Source: Gibbula magus (Eukaryota; Mollusca; Gastropoda; Trochida; Trochidae). From it: DNA of 64,000 nt. A program made the translations under genes and the position numbers. Shown in pieces: positions 49,001-50,714 of the stretch. The DNA lies in assembly GCA_936450465.1 (NCBI GenBank), contig OW388294.1, positions 70,218,075 through 70,282,074 on the forward strand. Direction: 5' to 3'. The notes under the pieces are model-generated. The model ran no database searches and had not been told where the DNA came from. It saw nothing but the letters and a program-made list of their open reading frames with translations. How positions within the stretch are numbered: the stretch's first letter is position 1; each line of letters opens with the position of its first letter.

Positions 49001-49057
49001 GTGTAAGTTGCGCCGACTCTTCTTCAACATGGCGGTGAATACGCTCCATACTTCGGC
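3871..49057 (-). CDS. NBEA: Neurobeachin (NBEA/LRBA family) gene, internal part: 36 exons, both ends outside the window
   Basis: Neurobeachin-family BEACH proteins are large cytoplasmic scaffolds that act in membrane trafficking and synapse function and anchor protein kinase A (known for the family). Thirty-six exons on the minus strand read in order as one neurobeachin protein. They align along their length with human NBEA as I know it: for example [65 protein letters not shown] and [14 protein letters not shown]. Exon phases chain without a break for 6060 nt (2020 codons), which is strong support for the boundaries. Domains by residue in this partial model: armadillo-like about 1-108, ConA/LamG-like lectin 109-346, DUF4704-type solenoid 347-819, linker with RII helix 820-1068, helical block to 1266, disordered linker about 1300-1690, DUF1088 about 1690-1930, PH-BEACH start 1975-2020. 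Vertebrates have two paralogues (NBEA, LRBA); this is probably the single invertebrate orthologue. The start codon, most of PH-BEACH, BEACH and WD40 are not in the window. Confidence 0.96.
4060..4400. repeat. Diverged minisatellite of about 50-60 bp in the exon 36/35 intron
   Basis: The theme CTCTGAAAGACCTTCATAAG then CCTTCTTGAAGTCAA repeats about six or seven times with substitutions and indels. It is old and degenerate and fills most of the intron between 4008 and 4698. Confidence 0.7.
4699..4839 (-). CDS. NBEA: NBEA exon 35: linker into the PH-BEACH module
   Basis: 141 nt, phase 1 to 1, donor CTCAG|GTCAGTGC. It encodes [20 protein letters not shown], then [19 protein letters not shown]. 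It occupies the position of human EEDVVKSKKTFRSQ...ETELMLEGDDDAVSLLQEKEIDNLA. It is weakly conserved and acidic, and symmetric. Confidence 0.9.
5207..5328 (-). CDS. NBEA: NBEA exon 34: DUF1088 region with basic run
   Basis: 122 nt, phase 2 to 1, donor CATG|GTGAGTGG. It encodes [40 protein letters not shown], matching human [40 protein letters not shown]. The five-arginine run after WEDD is a family hallmark. Confidence 0.96.
5440..5515 (+). mobile_element. Possible LINE 3' tail fragment
   Basis: TTTGAGCACAGAGCTGG followed by GGTGCTATATAAGTG and a TATTTATT-type end resembles the GCGCTATATAAG 3' ends of CR1/L2-type non-LTR retrotransposons, such as the better copy at 17250-17481. There is no coding part. 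Confidence 0.4.
5794..5960 (-). CDS. NBEA: NBEA exon 33: DUF1088 region
   Basis: 167 nt, phase 0 to 2. The acceptor is ttgcag before TCACTG and the donor is AACG|GTCAGTTC. It encodes [40 protein letters not shown] and [15 protein letters not shown]. The human counterpart is [51 protein letters not shown]. Confidence 0.96.
6442..6550 (-). CDS. NBEA: NBEA exon 32: DUF1088 region
   Basis: 109 nt, phase 2 to 0, donor GAG|GTGAGAAT. It encodes [20 protein letters not shown] and [16 protein letters not shown], matching human [36 protein letters not shown]. Confidence 0.97.
6631..7387. mobile_element. TIR element with four internal modules of about 152 bp (non-autonomous DNA element)
   Basis: It is bounded by perfect 12-bp terminal inverted repeats, TGTCCCCCGCCG and CGGCGGGGGACA. 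Inside are four modules of about 152 bp carrying GGTGACCTTGAAAATAAGG and TCAAGGTCACC. Next to the right end is GTACGGACGGACGGACGCC. There is no open frame. It lies in the exon 32/31 intron. Two related-style elements lie at 33553 and about 63000. Confidence 0.75.
7495..7572. mobile_element. Terminal fragment of a related GGACGGACG / CCCCCGC element
   Basis: TTTCGTACGGACATACAGAC, then TATGGACGGACGCAGCTGAA and TATATCCCCCGCTTCACGC. It matches the right-end structure of the elements at 6631 and 63000 but stands alone. Confidence 0.5.
7824..7950 (-). CDS. NBEA: NBEA exon 31: DUF1088 region
   Basis: 127 nt, phase 1 to 2, donor GCAG|GTCCGTTC. It encodes [40 protein letters not shown] and EG, matching human [43 protein letters not shown]. 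It is nearly invariant. Confidence 0.97.
7951..8329. other. Intron between exons 31 and 30, nothing recognised
   Basis: Unique AT-rich sequence with no repeat, RNA gene or coding signal seen. The introns 4840-5206 and 5961-6441 are likewise plain. Confidence 0.6.
8330..8701 (-). CDS. NBEA: NBEA exon 30: end of linker and start of DUF1088 region
   Basis: 372 nt, phase 1 to 1, donor GGAG|GTGAGAAT. It starts in a linker with a poly-Ala run (TEAAAAAAV). It then enters conserved sequence: [40 protein letters not shown] and I. The human counterpart is [39 protein letters not shown]. Although symmetric, skipping it would remove conserved sequence. Confidence 0.96.
9003..9491 (-). CDS. NBEA: NBEA exon 29: Glu/Lys-rich linker, symmetric 1-1 exon
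   Basis: 489 nt, phase 1 to 1. The acceptor is ccacag before ATGAAGC and the donor is CCAG|GTAAGAGA. About 163 codons are dominated by Glu, Lys, Thr, Ser and Pro, with near repeats such as [11 protein letters not shown] and EETEAKSE. The composition predicts a charged disordered or single-helix segment. The opposite strand reads as a Ser/Phe-rich frame, a shadow of the repeat. The exon is skippable in frame. Confidence 0.87.
9492..10093. other. Intron between exons 29 and 28, nothing recognised
   Basis: AT-rich, with short A and T runs; no repeat or coding signal seen. The neighbouring introns 8702-9002, 10250-10857 and 11149-11724 are similar. Confidence 0.6.
10094..10249 (-). CDS. NBEA: NBEA exon 28: disordered linker, symmetric 1-1 exon
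   Basis: 156 nt, phase 1 to 1. The acceptor is ttccag before GAGAGAGC and the donor is CAAG|GTACATGT. It encodes [20 protein letters not shown] then an acidic Ser/Thr-rich stretch ending [11 protein letters not shown]. Unconserved, low-complexity linker, skippable in frame. Confidence 0.82.
10858..11148 (-). CDS. NBEA: NBEA exon 27: disordered linker, symmetric 1-1 exon
   Basis: 291 nt, phase 1 to 1. It starts [16 protein letters not shown] after a pyrimidine-rich acceptor ending ccaaag. It continues as a Ser/Asn/Lys-rich segment with [20 protein letters not shown] and ends [11 protein letters not shown]. The donor (CAAG|GTTTCTCT) is weak, but it is the one that keeps phase with exon 28. Sequence is not conserved with vertebrates; the assignment rests on frame, phase and position. 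Confidence 0.78.
11725..11875 (-). CDS. NBEA: NBEA exon 26: conserved helix before the disordered linker
   Basis: 151 nt, phase 0 to 1, donor GATG|GTAGGTTA. It encodes [20 protein letters not shown] and [11 protein letters not shown], matching human [31 protein letters not shown]. It then turns into a Pro/Thr/Ser-rich linker ending VINSPSVKD. The hydrophobic stretch is a family feature and need not be a membrane span. Confidence 0.95.
11876..14045. other. 2.2-kb intron between exons 26 and 25
   Basis: Mostly AT-rich unique sequence. It holds one GC-richer island at 12225-12400 with an acceptor-like CTGCAG on the minus strand, and a 14-bp inverted repeat at 13555-13651. Confidence 0.6.
13555..13651. 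repeat. Short inverted repeat, 14-bp arms
   Basis: GATAGAGGGCAGAG at 13555-13568 and its exact reverse complement CTCTGCCCTCTATC at 13638-13651, with a 69-bp AT-rich interior. Possible small MITE. Confidence 0.6.
14046..14219 (-). CDS. NBEA: NBEA exon 25: SPIKDP segment with two possible donors
   Basis: The exon starts [20 protein letters not shown] and [16 protein letters not shown], matching human [29 protein letters not shown]. Two in-frame donors are visible. The inner one (GTG|GTAGGTCA, exon 14112-14219, 36 codons) joins RDV to the next exon exactly as in vertebrates. The outer one (ACG|GTGAGTGT, exon 14046-14219, 58 codons) adds 22 residues, [18 protein letters not shown] then IINT, with no stop. 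I take the short form as the conserved one and the long form as a likely isoform. Confidence 0.9.
14647..14795 (-). CDS. NBEA: NBEA exon 24: cysteine-containing segment and variable linker
   Basis: 149 nt, phase 1 to 0, donor AAG|GTGCGATT. It begins [17 protein letters not shown] (human [16 protein letters not shown]). It continues as a Pro/Thr-rich stretch ending [10 protein letters not shown] that is not conserved with vertebrates. Confidence 0.93.
15082..16051. mobile_element. Hairpin-ended element, copy 1 (970 bp), unclassified
   Basis: Starts CTAGATTAGCG then the hairpin TTTGCGG-GACA-CCGCAAA. It ends with the perfect hairpin AGCAGCTCCGAC-TTA-GTCGGAGCTGC(T). Flanked by TAATA on both sides (15077-15081 and 16052-16056). 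The second copy is at 50179-51327, more than 34 kb away. The interior has diverged modules rich in GTGACCTTGACC and no open frame. The ends show no long TIR. Confidence 0.75.
15869..15881. promoter_or_regulatory. Perfect DR1 nuclear-receptor motif (sequence match only)
   Basis: The reverse complement reads AGGTCAAAGGTCA, the DR1 consensus bound by RXR/HNF4/COUP-type receptors. It lies inside the hairpin-ended element in an intron. No evidence of function. Confidence 0.3.
16278..16325. repeat. (ATGA)n microsatellite abutting the exon 23 donor
   Basis: About 11-12 copies of the tetranucleotide GAAT/ATGA. On the gene strand intron 23 begins GTATATTCATTCATTCA, so the array starts about 5 nt into the intron. 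Confidence 0.95.
16329..16509 (-). CDS. NBEA: NBEA exon 23: helical block
   Basis: 181 nt, phase 0 to 1, donor CTTG|GTATATTC. It encodes [39 protein letters not shown] and [18 protein letters not shown], matching human [50 protein letters not shown]. The donor is followed within 5 nt by a TTCA microsatellite. Confidence 0.95.
16510..16862. other. Intron between exons 23 and 22, nothing recognised
   Basis: Unique AT-rich intron sequence; no repeat or coding signal seen. Confidence 0.6.
16863..17016 (-). CDS. NBEA: NBEA exon 22: helical block after the linker
   Basis: 154 nt, phase 2 to 0. The acceptor is tgcag before CCACAG and the donor is AAT|GTACGTTA. It encodes [20 protein letters not shown], then [20 protein letters not shown] and AAATSPN, matching human [50 protein letters not shown]. 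Confidence 0.95.
17250..17481 (+). mobile_element. 5'-truncated CR1/L2-type LINE: end of reverse transcriptase ORF plus 3' UTR
   Basis: On the plus strand 17283-17401 reads [20 protein letters not shown] then [18 protein letters not shown] and a stop. This is the typical C-terminus of non-LTR retrotransposon ORF2 (VWNSLP...L..FK..LKT.LF). The 3' UTR carries GCGCGTTGAGTCC and GCGCTATATAAG and ends in a TATTATTA tail. Upstream sequence is lost, so it cannot encode an active protein. Opposite in orientation to NBEA. Confidence 0.85.
17527..18275 (-). CDS. NBEA: NBEA exon 21: large linker exon with probable PKA-RII anchoring helix
   Basis: 749 nt, phase 0 to 2, the longest exon here; donor AGAG|GTGAGATT. 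It starts [20 protein letters not shown] (human VTYEAHKEYLAKMYEEYQRQ) and carries the family motif STISG. It then runs through an acidic, Ser/Thr/Asp/Glu-rich disordered stretch. At 17871-17924 it encodes an amphipathic helix, [18 protein letters not shown], in the place of the human RII-binding helix VESLLDNVYSAAVEKL. A Gly-Ala/Gly-Val run follows (17796-17843). The exon ends [18 protein letters not shown] then [14 protein letters not shown], matching human FSPGPRTTMFRIPEFKWS...DLLFALETDVHVW. Only the two ends and the helix are conserved. Confidence 0.95.
17796..17843 (-). repeat. NBEA: In-frame Gly-Ala/Gly-Val codon repeat in NBEA exon 21
   Basis: A 6-bp-based repeat (GGAGCA/GGAGTA) encodes alternating Gly-Ala and Gly-Val just after the RII-helix candidate. 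Its length probably varies between individuals. Confidence 0.7.
17871..17924 (-). other. NBEA: Probable PKA regulatory-subunit (RII) binding amphipathic helix within NBEA exon 21
   Basis: The 18 residues [18 protein letters not shown] place hydrophobic residues (V, V, F, V, V, I, V, V, V) with 3-4 residue spacing and acidic or polar residues on the other face. Human NBEA has its AKAP helix in the same linker, between the STISG motif and the FSPGPR motif. The position and pattern are seen here; RII binding is inference from the family. Confidence 0.6.
18676..18868 (-). CDS. NBEA: NBEA exon 20: end of alpha-solenoid
   Basis: 193 nt, phase 2 to 0, donor AAG|GTGCGGAA. It encodes [20 protein letters not shown], then [20 protein letters not shown] and [19 protein letters not shown]. 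The human counterpart is QCSVWQDWMFSLGYINP...[37 protein letters not shown]. Confidence 0.96.
19076..19246 (+). mobile_element. SINE-B body, 5' truncated
   Basis: Shares ACCAAAAGA-GT, GGGAGTTGTTGCTTGACA, GGCGCTGCAC-TGGCT and the terminal ATCATTATAA with the copy at 27337. It lacks the tRNA-like head. Confidence 0.7.
19345..19550 (-). mobile_element. Degenerate SINE-A copy
   Basis: Recognisable by AAGGTGAGATTAGTTTG...TTTCAAGAGTATTTCA at one end. Further matches are ACCATAGGTGG-AATGCACTGA, GTAGTATTGCA and GGAAACCTTACTGAAG. It is old and strongly diverged. Confidence 0.6.
19647..19770 (-). CDS. NBEA: NBEA exon 19: alpha-solenoid
   Basis: 124 nt, phase 1 to 2, donor GGAG|GTCAGCTT. It encodes [39 protein letters not shown] and R, matching human ILKVVATLLKNS...ELMEVRRLFLSDMIKLFSNSRENRR. 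Confidence 0.95.
19976..20057 (-). CDS. NBEA: NBEA exon 18: alpha-solenoid
   Basis: 82 nt, phase 0 to 1, donor TCAG|GTCGGTCA. It encodes [20 protein letters not shown] and HHRIENS, in the place of human ILTEQVCTQVVHKPHPEPDSTVKIQN. It is less conserved than its neighbours, but the phases join exactly to both. Confidence 0.9.
20381..20557. mobile_element. Fold-back MITE-like element, inverted repeats of about 50 bp
   Basis: The left arm runs GATGGAGAATGAAGATAAAC...GGATCC...TTCTTTATTCTATGTA. The right arm runs TACATAGAATAAAGAA...GGATCC...GTCTTCATTCTTCATC. Inside is a second pair, GACATAGATTT and AAATCTATGTC. The whole element folds as nested stems. It lies in the exon 18/17 intron. Confidence 0.75.
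20594..20795 (-). CDS. NBEA: NBEA exon 17: alpha-solenoid
   Basis: 202 nt, phase 2 to 0, donor GAG|GTCAGTTC. It encodes [35 protein letters not shown] and [19 protein letters not shown], ending TYNVLFE. The human counterpart is YKLLASKSESIWVQALKVLGYFLKHLGHKRK...HSLFTLLGERLMLHTN...TYNTLYE. Confidence 0.96.
20796..21237. other. Intron between exons 17 and 16, nothing recognised
   Basis: Unique AT-rich sequence. Confidence 0.6.
21238..21335 (-). CDS. NBEA: NBEA exon 16: alpha-solenoid
   Basis: 98 nt, phase 0 to 2, donor TTAG|GTACAGTC. It encodes [20 protein letters not shown] and [12 protein letters not shown], matching human [32 protein letters not shown]. Confidence 0.95.
21411..21741. mobile_element. 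MITE-like element with TIRs of about 22 bp
   Basis: The left end reads TAAAGGCACTGTAGCACATT. The right end, reverse complemented, reads TTTAAAGGGGCTGTACCACG. They match at about 16 of 20 positions. There is no open frame. It lies in the exon 16/15 intron. Confidence 0.6.
21783..21925 (-). CDS. NBEA: NBEA exon 15: alpha-solenoid
   Basis: 143 nt, phase 1 to 0, donor GAG|GTGCCAAG. It encodes [40 protein letters not shown] and NYLTTLHE, matching human DGPRPSQKEIISLRAFMLLFLKQLILK...[16 protein letters not shown]. Confidence 0.96.
21926..23397. other. Introns on both sides of exon 14, nothing recognised
   Basis: 21926-22647 and 22817-23397 (exon 14 lies between at 22648-22816) are AT-rich unique sequence, with only a short TATATATA run near 22132. 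The shorter introns 23551-23895 and 24005-24200 are also plain. Confidence 0.55.
22648..22816 (-). CDS. NBEA: NBEA exon 14: alpha-solenoid
   Basis: 169 nt, phase 0 to 1, donor CTCG|GTGAGTGG. It encodes [16 protein letters not shown], then [20 protein letters not shown] and [14 protein letters not shown]. The human counterpart is LYTYLSAEF...[34 protein letters not shown]. Confidence 0.96.
23398..23550 (-). CDS. NBEA: NBEA exon 13: alpha-solenoid
   Basis: 153 nt, phase 0 to 0, 51 codons, donor GAG|GTAATTAG. It encodes [40 protein letters not shown] and [11 protein letters not shown], matching human SSRVHITRAVLEQFLSFAKYL...LLKQLCDHILFNPAIW. Confidence 0.95.
23896..24004 (-). CDS. NBEA: NBEA exon 12: alpha-solenoid
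   Basis: 109 nt, phase 2 to 0, donor AAG|GTAGGACT. It encodes [20 protein letters not shown] then [16 protein letters not shown], matching human LLAFLVELLKSSVAMQEQMLGGKGFLVIGYLLEK. Confidence 0.95.
24201..24283 (-). CDS. NBEA: NBEA exon 11: alpha-solenoid
   Basis: 83 nt, phase 0 to 2, donor CATG|GTGAGTGT. It encodes [20 protein letters not shown] then SAVDYTT, matching human VLFPLFAQLD...TT. The split codon TG|C gives Cys, as in human TTVCATLL. Confidence 0.94.
24580..24609. repeat. (TTA)n microsatellite
   Basis: About nine to ten uninterrupted ATT trinucleotides in the exon 11/10 intron. Confidence 0.95.
24732..24794 (-). CDS. NBEA: NBEA exon 10: start of DUF4704-type solenoid
   Basis: 63 nt, phase 0 to 0, 21 codons: [19 protein letters not shown] then VQ, matching human DVKAIVTHSIHSAIHSIGGIQ. 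The acceptor is tgcag before GAC and the donor is CAG|GTCAGTTT. Confidence 0.95.
24925..25030 (-). other. Hairpin with hammerhead/Penelope-like 3' end signature (candidate)
   Basis: On the minus strand GTGATGAAGAAGATCC leads into a 20-bp stem (24969-25012, 4-nt loop, one mismatch). Then come CCAAAACGTCGATATTG and AATAAAGAAGTTGATC. The order CTGATGA, stem II, GAAA, CGTC is that of the hammerhead ribozyme core found in Penelope-like retroelements. Both core boxes carry substitutions here, so it is probably a dead remnant. Confidence 0.4.
25270..25335 (-). pseudogene. Broken partial copy of NBEA exon 9
   Basis: On the minus strand it reads [10 protein letters not shown] and then slips frame through a deletion of about 4 nt. 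Intact exon 9 reads [20 protein letters not shown]. Nucleotide similarity continues to the equivalent of the donor region, where no usable GT site in the right place remains. It lies about 40 bp downstream of the real exon. Inferred origin: local tandem duplication followed by decay. Confidence 0.7.
25374..25514 (-). CDS. NBEA: NBEA exon 9: end of lectin domain
   Basis: 141 nt, phase 0 to 0, 47 codons, donor CAG|GTGAGTGT. It encodes [17 protein letters not shown] then [20 protein letters not shown] and PHALMTQ, matching human VLYDGKLASSIAFTYN...[25 protein letters not shown] degenerate copy of its 3' half lies about 40 bp downstream at 25270-25335. Confidence 0.95.
25515..26945. other. 1.4-kb intron between exons 9 and 8
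   Basis: AT-rich unique sequence. Only the short tandem duplication at 26887-26935, next to the exon 8 donor, is notable. Confidence 0.6.
26887..26935. repeat. Short tandem duplication beside exon 8 donor
   Basis: CAACACC(GTC)ATGCACAACA plus TGA occurs twice, followed by a third partial CAACAC. It begins about 10 nt into the intron on the gene strand. Confidence 0.75.
26946..27002 (-). CDS. NBEA: NBEA exon 8: short exon of lectin domain
   Basis: 57 nt, phase 0 to 0, 19 codons: [19 protein letters not shown], in the position of human STFKFKSESDIHLAEHHK. The acceptor is ctacag before AGC and the donor is AGG|GTAGGATA. A tandem duplication of about 22-24 bp starts roughly 10 nt into the intron. 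The exon is symmetric, so it could be skipped in frame. Confidence 0.88.
27337..27548 (+). mobile_element. SINE-B with tRNA-like head
   Basis: GGGATGTAGCTCAGTTGGTA plus GAGTGTCCGCTCATC is a tRNA 5' half with a good A box. The B-box part is missing. The body GGGAGTTGTTGCTTGACA...CCGGCGCTGCACTGTGGCTG follows, then an ATT-rich tail. Related copies are at 19076 and 61550. Confidence 0.75.
27561..27707 (-). CDS. NBEA: NBEA exon 7: ConA/LamG-like lectin domain
   Basis: 147 nt, phase 0 to 0, 49 codons, donor AAG|GTAAAAAT. It encodes [10 protein letters not shown]...[16 protein letters not shown]...LGPGYK, matching human YDKCFLGSSE...RVFCGQLGAVYVFSEAL...LGPGYK. A TTA-rich microsatellite and the tail of a SINE lie just beyond the donor. 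Confidence 0.95.
27708..28907. other. Introns on both sides of exon 6, nothing recognised
   Basis: 27708-28135 and 28256-28907 (exon 6 between) are AT-rich. The first carries a short GGGAGGAT repeat near 27768 and a TA-rich run near 28080. Confidence 0.55.
28136..28255 (-). CDS. NBEA: NBEA exon 6: ConA/LamG-like lectin domain
   Basis: 120 nt, phase 0 to 0, 40 codons. The acceptor is ttccag before TGG and the donor is GAT|GTGAGTAC. It encodes [20 protein letters not shown] then [20 protein letters not shown], matching human [34 protein letters not shown]. This is the typical strand pattern of LamG-like folds (membrane or ligand role unproven). Confidence 0.95.
28908..29034 (-). CDS. NBEA: NBEA exon 5: ConA/LamG-like lectin domain
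   Basis: 127 nt, phase 2 to 0, donor AAG|GTAAGTT. It encodes [20 protein letters not shown] then [22 protein letters not shown], nearly identical to human [20 protein letters not shown]...FQPRK. This is one of the most conserved exons in the window. Confidence 0.96.
29035..30525. other. 1.5-kb intron between exons 5 and 4, nothing recognised
   Basis: AT-rich unique sequence; no repeat, RNA gene or coding signal seen. Confidence 0.6.
30526..30647 (-). CDS. NBEA: NBEA exon 4: start of ConA/LamG-like lectin domain
   Basis: 122 nt, phase 0 to 2, donor ACTG|GTTAGTAA. It encodes [19 protein letters not shown] then CWIRLDP...EKPYLY, matching human [25 protein letters not shown]...KPYLY. The split last codon completes as Cys, as in vertebrates (YLYCFRTS). 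The residues open the jelly-roll fold next to the N-terminal armadillo region. Confidence 0.95.
31132..32368. repeat. 19-bp minisatellite, about 65 copies, between NBEA exons 4 and 3
   Basis: The unit is ATGATGTAGGTAAGTAAAT, with GGCAAG and GGTAAATAA variants and shortened units (AATAGATGTAGG). The variants recur in blocks, which indicates higher-order duplication. The array ends about 20 nt from the exon 3 donor. It leaves all three minus-strand frames open for about 260-450 codons of a repeated [13 protein letters not shown] peptide, which is an effect of the repeat and not a gene. Confidence 0.96.
32387..32482 (-). CDS. NBEA: NBEA exon 3: end of N-terminal region before the lectin domain
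   Basis: 96 nt, phase 0 to 0, 32 codons. It encodes [20 protein letters not shown] then [12 protein letters not shown], matching the human [27 protein letters not shown]. The donor (TCG|GTACTGAC) is followed within about 25 nt by a 1.2-kb array of a 19-bp repeat. Retention of that intron would read through more than 200 codons of repeat peptide without a stop. Confidence 0.95.
32737..32837 (-). CDS. NBEA: NBEA exon 2: N-terminal armadillo-like region
   Basis: 101 nt, phase 1 to 0, donor TGG|GTGAGTT. It encodes [20 protein letters not shown]...[12 protein letters not shown], matching human [27 protein letters not shown]. The acceptor (tttcag before ACCTGTTG) is the first copy of a roughly 30-bp motif that repeats about 20 times upstream in the intron, so this 3' splice site sits among near-identical decoys. 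Confidence 0.95.
32838..33500. repeat. Minisatellite of about 30 bp grown from the exon 2 splice acceptor, about 20 copies
   Basis: The unit is about GGATATTGCAACAGG then TCTGAAACATTCAC, with an AGCTAGG variant. Its first copy is the exon 2 boundary itself (CAACAGGT, then CTGAAACATTCATGG). On the gene strand each copy reads GTTTCAG-ACCTGTTG, a full acceptor plus the first exon bases. Confidence 0.93.
33553..35190. mobile_element. TIR element with about eight internal modules of 177 bp
   Basis: The ends are TACCCCCGT (33553) and ACGGGGGTA (35182-35190). Modules carry GGAACTGGTTTTCGAACTCG, CATTCACCTAGATG, GAAAACTTGTCCCCATTGGA and TTCAATTTCGGATTCAAGGG, at a spacing of 177 bp. Next to the right end is GACGGAAGGACGGACGGAA. 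Open frames inside are short and repeat-derived. Confidence 0.75.
35992..36140 (-). mobile_element. Degenerate SINE-A fragment
   Basis: Matches CAGGGAGAA-GC-TGCAA, GTGAAACCTGC and GGCTGGAACTAG in order. A shorter scrap with CTGCAACATCAATGTGGCC and GTGAAACCTGTAAGCA lies at 37308-37352. Confidence 0.5.
39071..39320. repeat. Tandem repeat of about 100 bp, 2.5 copies
   Basis: GTTCTT(C/G)AAGAAAAACGCT, then TATTTCGG-GATATGGAAAAC and TTATTAAG-GC-AAACTTGA, recur in order. Each copy begins with a two-part heat-shock-element-like TTC-nn-GAA. Confidence 0.8.
40297..40614 (-). mobile_element. Full-length SINE-A, tRNA-Arg(TCG)-derived
   Basis: On the minus strand the head GGCGGGATAGCGCAGTGGTT...GGCTTCGGATCAAG...GGTTCGAATCC has A and B boxes and the TTCGGATCA anticodon loop of tRNA-Arg(TCG). 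The body follows, then a short (CTCACC)n tail. It is flanked by AAAAGAGGTG on both sides, a target-site duplication of about 10 bp. The pairing of the anticodon and acceptor stems is degraded, so it is not a working tRNA. Confidence 0.88.
40926..41223 (-). mobile_element. Degenerate full-length SINE-A
   Basis: Same order of blocks as the copy at 40297: GTGAGATGATTTAGGGTTTA, CTTTCAAAGTATTTCA, CAGTGAAACTTGTGAA, GAATTTGAACCCAGAC, GCTAACAACTGTGCTATCC. It is considerably diverged. Confidence 0.75.
41944..42075 (-). mobile_element. SINE-A fragment (tail and body half)
   Basis: GGCGAGGTGAGGTGATTTGG, CACTTTCAAGAATATTTCAT, GCTACTAGTATTATGGCAGG and GAGAAAGCCCACAACGC match the full copies. It breaks at CATTGTGGTAAC. 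Confidence 0.82.
42540..42930. mobile_element. Fold-back element with arms of about 75 bp
   Basis: ATTTGTCTTTTCTTGACAAA...TTTATCTCATC...CTACA/TGTAG...TTTTCACTCGTGGC (from 42775) is followed, across a 3-bp centre at about 42849, by its near-perfect reverse complement to 42924. The left flank holds two copies of GTGTTATCAGTCACTAGTGA and the CRE cluster. No coding capacity. Confidence 0.75.
42626..42673. promoter_or_regulatory. Cluster of three CRE-type motifs
   Basis: TGACGTCA at 42626 and 42666 (both perfect palindromic CREs) and CGACGTCA at 42647, within 48 bp. They lie just left of the fold-back stem. Binding by CREB/ATF proteins is inference. Confidence 0.35.
44207..44262 (+). other. Second hammerhead/Penelope-like 3' end remnant (candidate)
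   Basis: CTGATGA (44207-44213), then CGAATCGTTG (44231) and AATAAAGAAGTTG (44252). This is the same order of boxes as at 24925, with the GAAA core box changed to GAAT. No good stem II is visible. Confidence 0.3.
46210..46312 (-). pseudogene. Orphan exon-like sequence, possibly from a Calx-beta-domain protein
   Basis: On the minus strand, after an acceptor-like TTCACCATTAG, the frame reads [20 protein letters not shown] then [14 protein letters not shown]. It ends in a strong donor, GCAG|GTATTAAC. The pattern of FEE...Y followed by CVTLTAG resembles the first half of a Calx-beta domain, but this is a weak call. It has no match in NBEA and no partner exon was found, so I treat it as a captured or relict exon. 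Confidence 0.35.
47127..47489. repeat. Imperfect array of about 11 bp with longer period
   Basis: CATGTACTGA with variants (CATTTACTGC, CGTACTAA, CATGTACCGC) repeats throughout. A block of about 120 bp containing TTTAGTCATGTACTGACACT recurs, so there is higher-order structure. Confidence 0.9.
47511..47535. repeat. (GGA)n microsatellite
   Basis: About eight GGA trinucleotides, followed by purine-rich sequence to about 47580. Confidence 0.9.
48931..49057 (-). CDS. NBEA: NBEA exon 1 of this window: N-terminal armadillo-like region
   Basis: 127 nt, phase 0 to 1. The acceptor is a cag before GCC and the donor is G|GTAGGTG after ATG ATC GCA. It encodes [14 protein letters not shown]...[13 protein letters not shown]...DMIA, matching human QAEIWSMFTAILRKS...TEVGLIEQV...DDMIA near the NBEA N-terminus. 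A 16-kb intron separates it from the next exon. The exon upstream of it was not found in the 15 kb to the right edge, so the gene begins outside the window. Confidence 0.93.
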
Positions 49058-50701
49058 CTGAATGTGAAGATGTAAACGTATGAAAATGTAATTATAAATT
49101 CTATCATAATGATTATAGTCCAAATTTAGTGTCTTCCATAGCAAGTTCCCTACAAAAGGCATATGATAACTCTTGCGAGTTTCCATTACTGGCTAATTTA
49201 AGCTTTGCAGCATTTCCTGAAGGTTTCCATGCTAGGAAACCAGAGCCCACTATGCATTTCAGGTGCAGCAATCCACTATCTTAACACGGAAAAGCAAGGG
49301 GAAATTGCAAGGCTTAAATCAGGGAGTGATGGAGACTGGCAAGAGTTATGTCATGTGTTGGGAAGTTGCAAATGGTCATGCTAAAATTGATTCTTATTTT
49401 TCTGCACTTAGTTATTCTGAACTATTTGAAAATCCCATTGCTGAGAGGCTCCTTACAATGTATTTTTTAAATAGTCAATTTTGAAGAAAAAATAATTAAA
49501 ATGTAACTCTATGTCAGTATAATATTTACTGTTATTATTCTACTAGTTCTTAAGCCACAATTTTGTATCTTAAATTATCAAACATCAACTCTTTTAAGTT
49601 TTAAAGTTAAAATACCTATTATTTCGAAGATCTGACATTTAAGAGTTGAGGAAAGGCAAATGATCATGAAAAGAACATAATGCAGGTGTCGTAATTAAAC
49701 TTTCCAAAGCACTAGTCATTCTGACTAGTTGATTTCCTTAAAGGTTACATGTCATGATATATTGTCACATTCAGAATCATTAAAATGGGATTTCAATTTG
49801 ACAATTGCTCGATTTTAAATTTCTGAAATCGGCCCATAAATTACTTAAAATTAAATGTACGCCTAATTAAGCCCAGGCGACCAGAATGAAAGCTGTGGGG
49901 GTGTGGTCCTTGAAGTGATGACTCCTGTGACGTCACTGGAGTAATCTCATTATCCGCGATAGTCATAATTCAACGTAATTTCACAACAATTTGATGGCTA
50001 ATTTCACAAACAAATCTTCAATAAAACAACTTAAATTTTCCATATATAGAATGTTTAGATATCCAACTAAGTAATTGCGCAGATGACAATTACATAATTA
50101 TTGCATAAACATGTGTTTTTGGCGATTTAACACACCTCATAAATTCATCTAGCAGCAGTGATAATCATCATTAATTAACTAGATTAGCGTTTGCGGGACA
50201 CCGCAAAAGCAGAGCAGCTCCGAAACTTAGGGTCTCGCCTTTCCCTGTTCCGCCTTCTCGTCAGCATCAATAAAATGGGAATTCTTTTTAACAAAATTTT
50301 TTTCATTATTCAAGTTATTACTAATCATCACTCGGGTCACTTTTCACAAGTTTGTTCTTAAAACCTATTTCTTCTTTCAAAATTTTATCCAAGGATTAAC
50401 GTGGCTTTAACCAATATCTCATGACCTTGACCTTGACCATCAATGATCACTTTTCATCGCGTATAACAATCATGCAATGACTCAAAGTGTTCATAGTTAA
50501 AATATGGCATATTCACAAAAGCATGCTTAAGTTTTGACCTCACTGTGACCTTGACCTTTGACAGATTTTAGCGAAAACGTTTACAAATCTTGGTCTTTCT
50601 CCATAGTTGATATACACCAAATAAGAGCCTGATAGCAAAAATATTTTTCAAGTTATCGTGTTTACAAGGATTTTTTTGGGCAATTTCAGAACTTGTGACC
50701 T

Positions 50702-50714
50702 TGACCTTTGACCT
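50702..50714. promoter_or_regulatory. Perfect DR1 nuclear-receptor motif (sequence match only)
   Basis: TGACCTTTGACCT, the reverse complement of AGGTCAAAGGTCA, inside element copy 2. Confidence 0.3.
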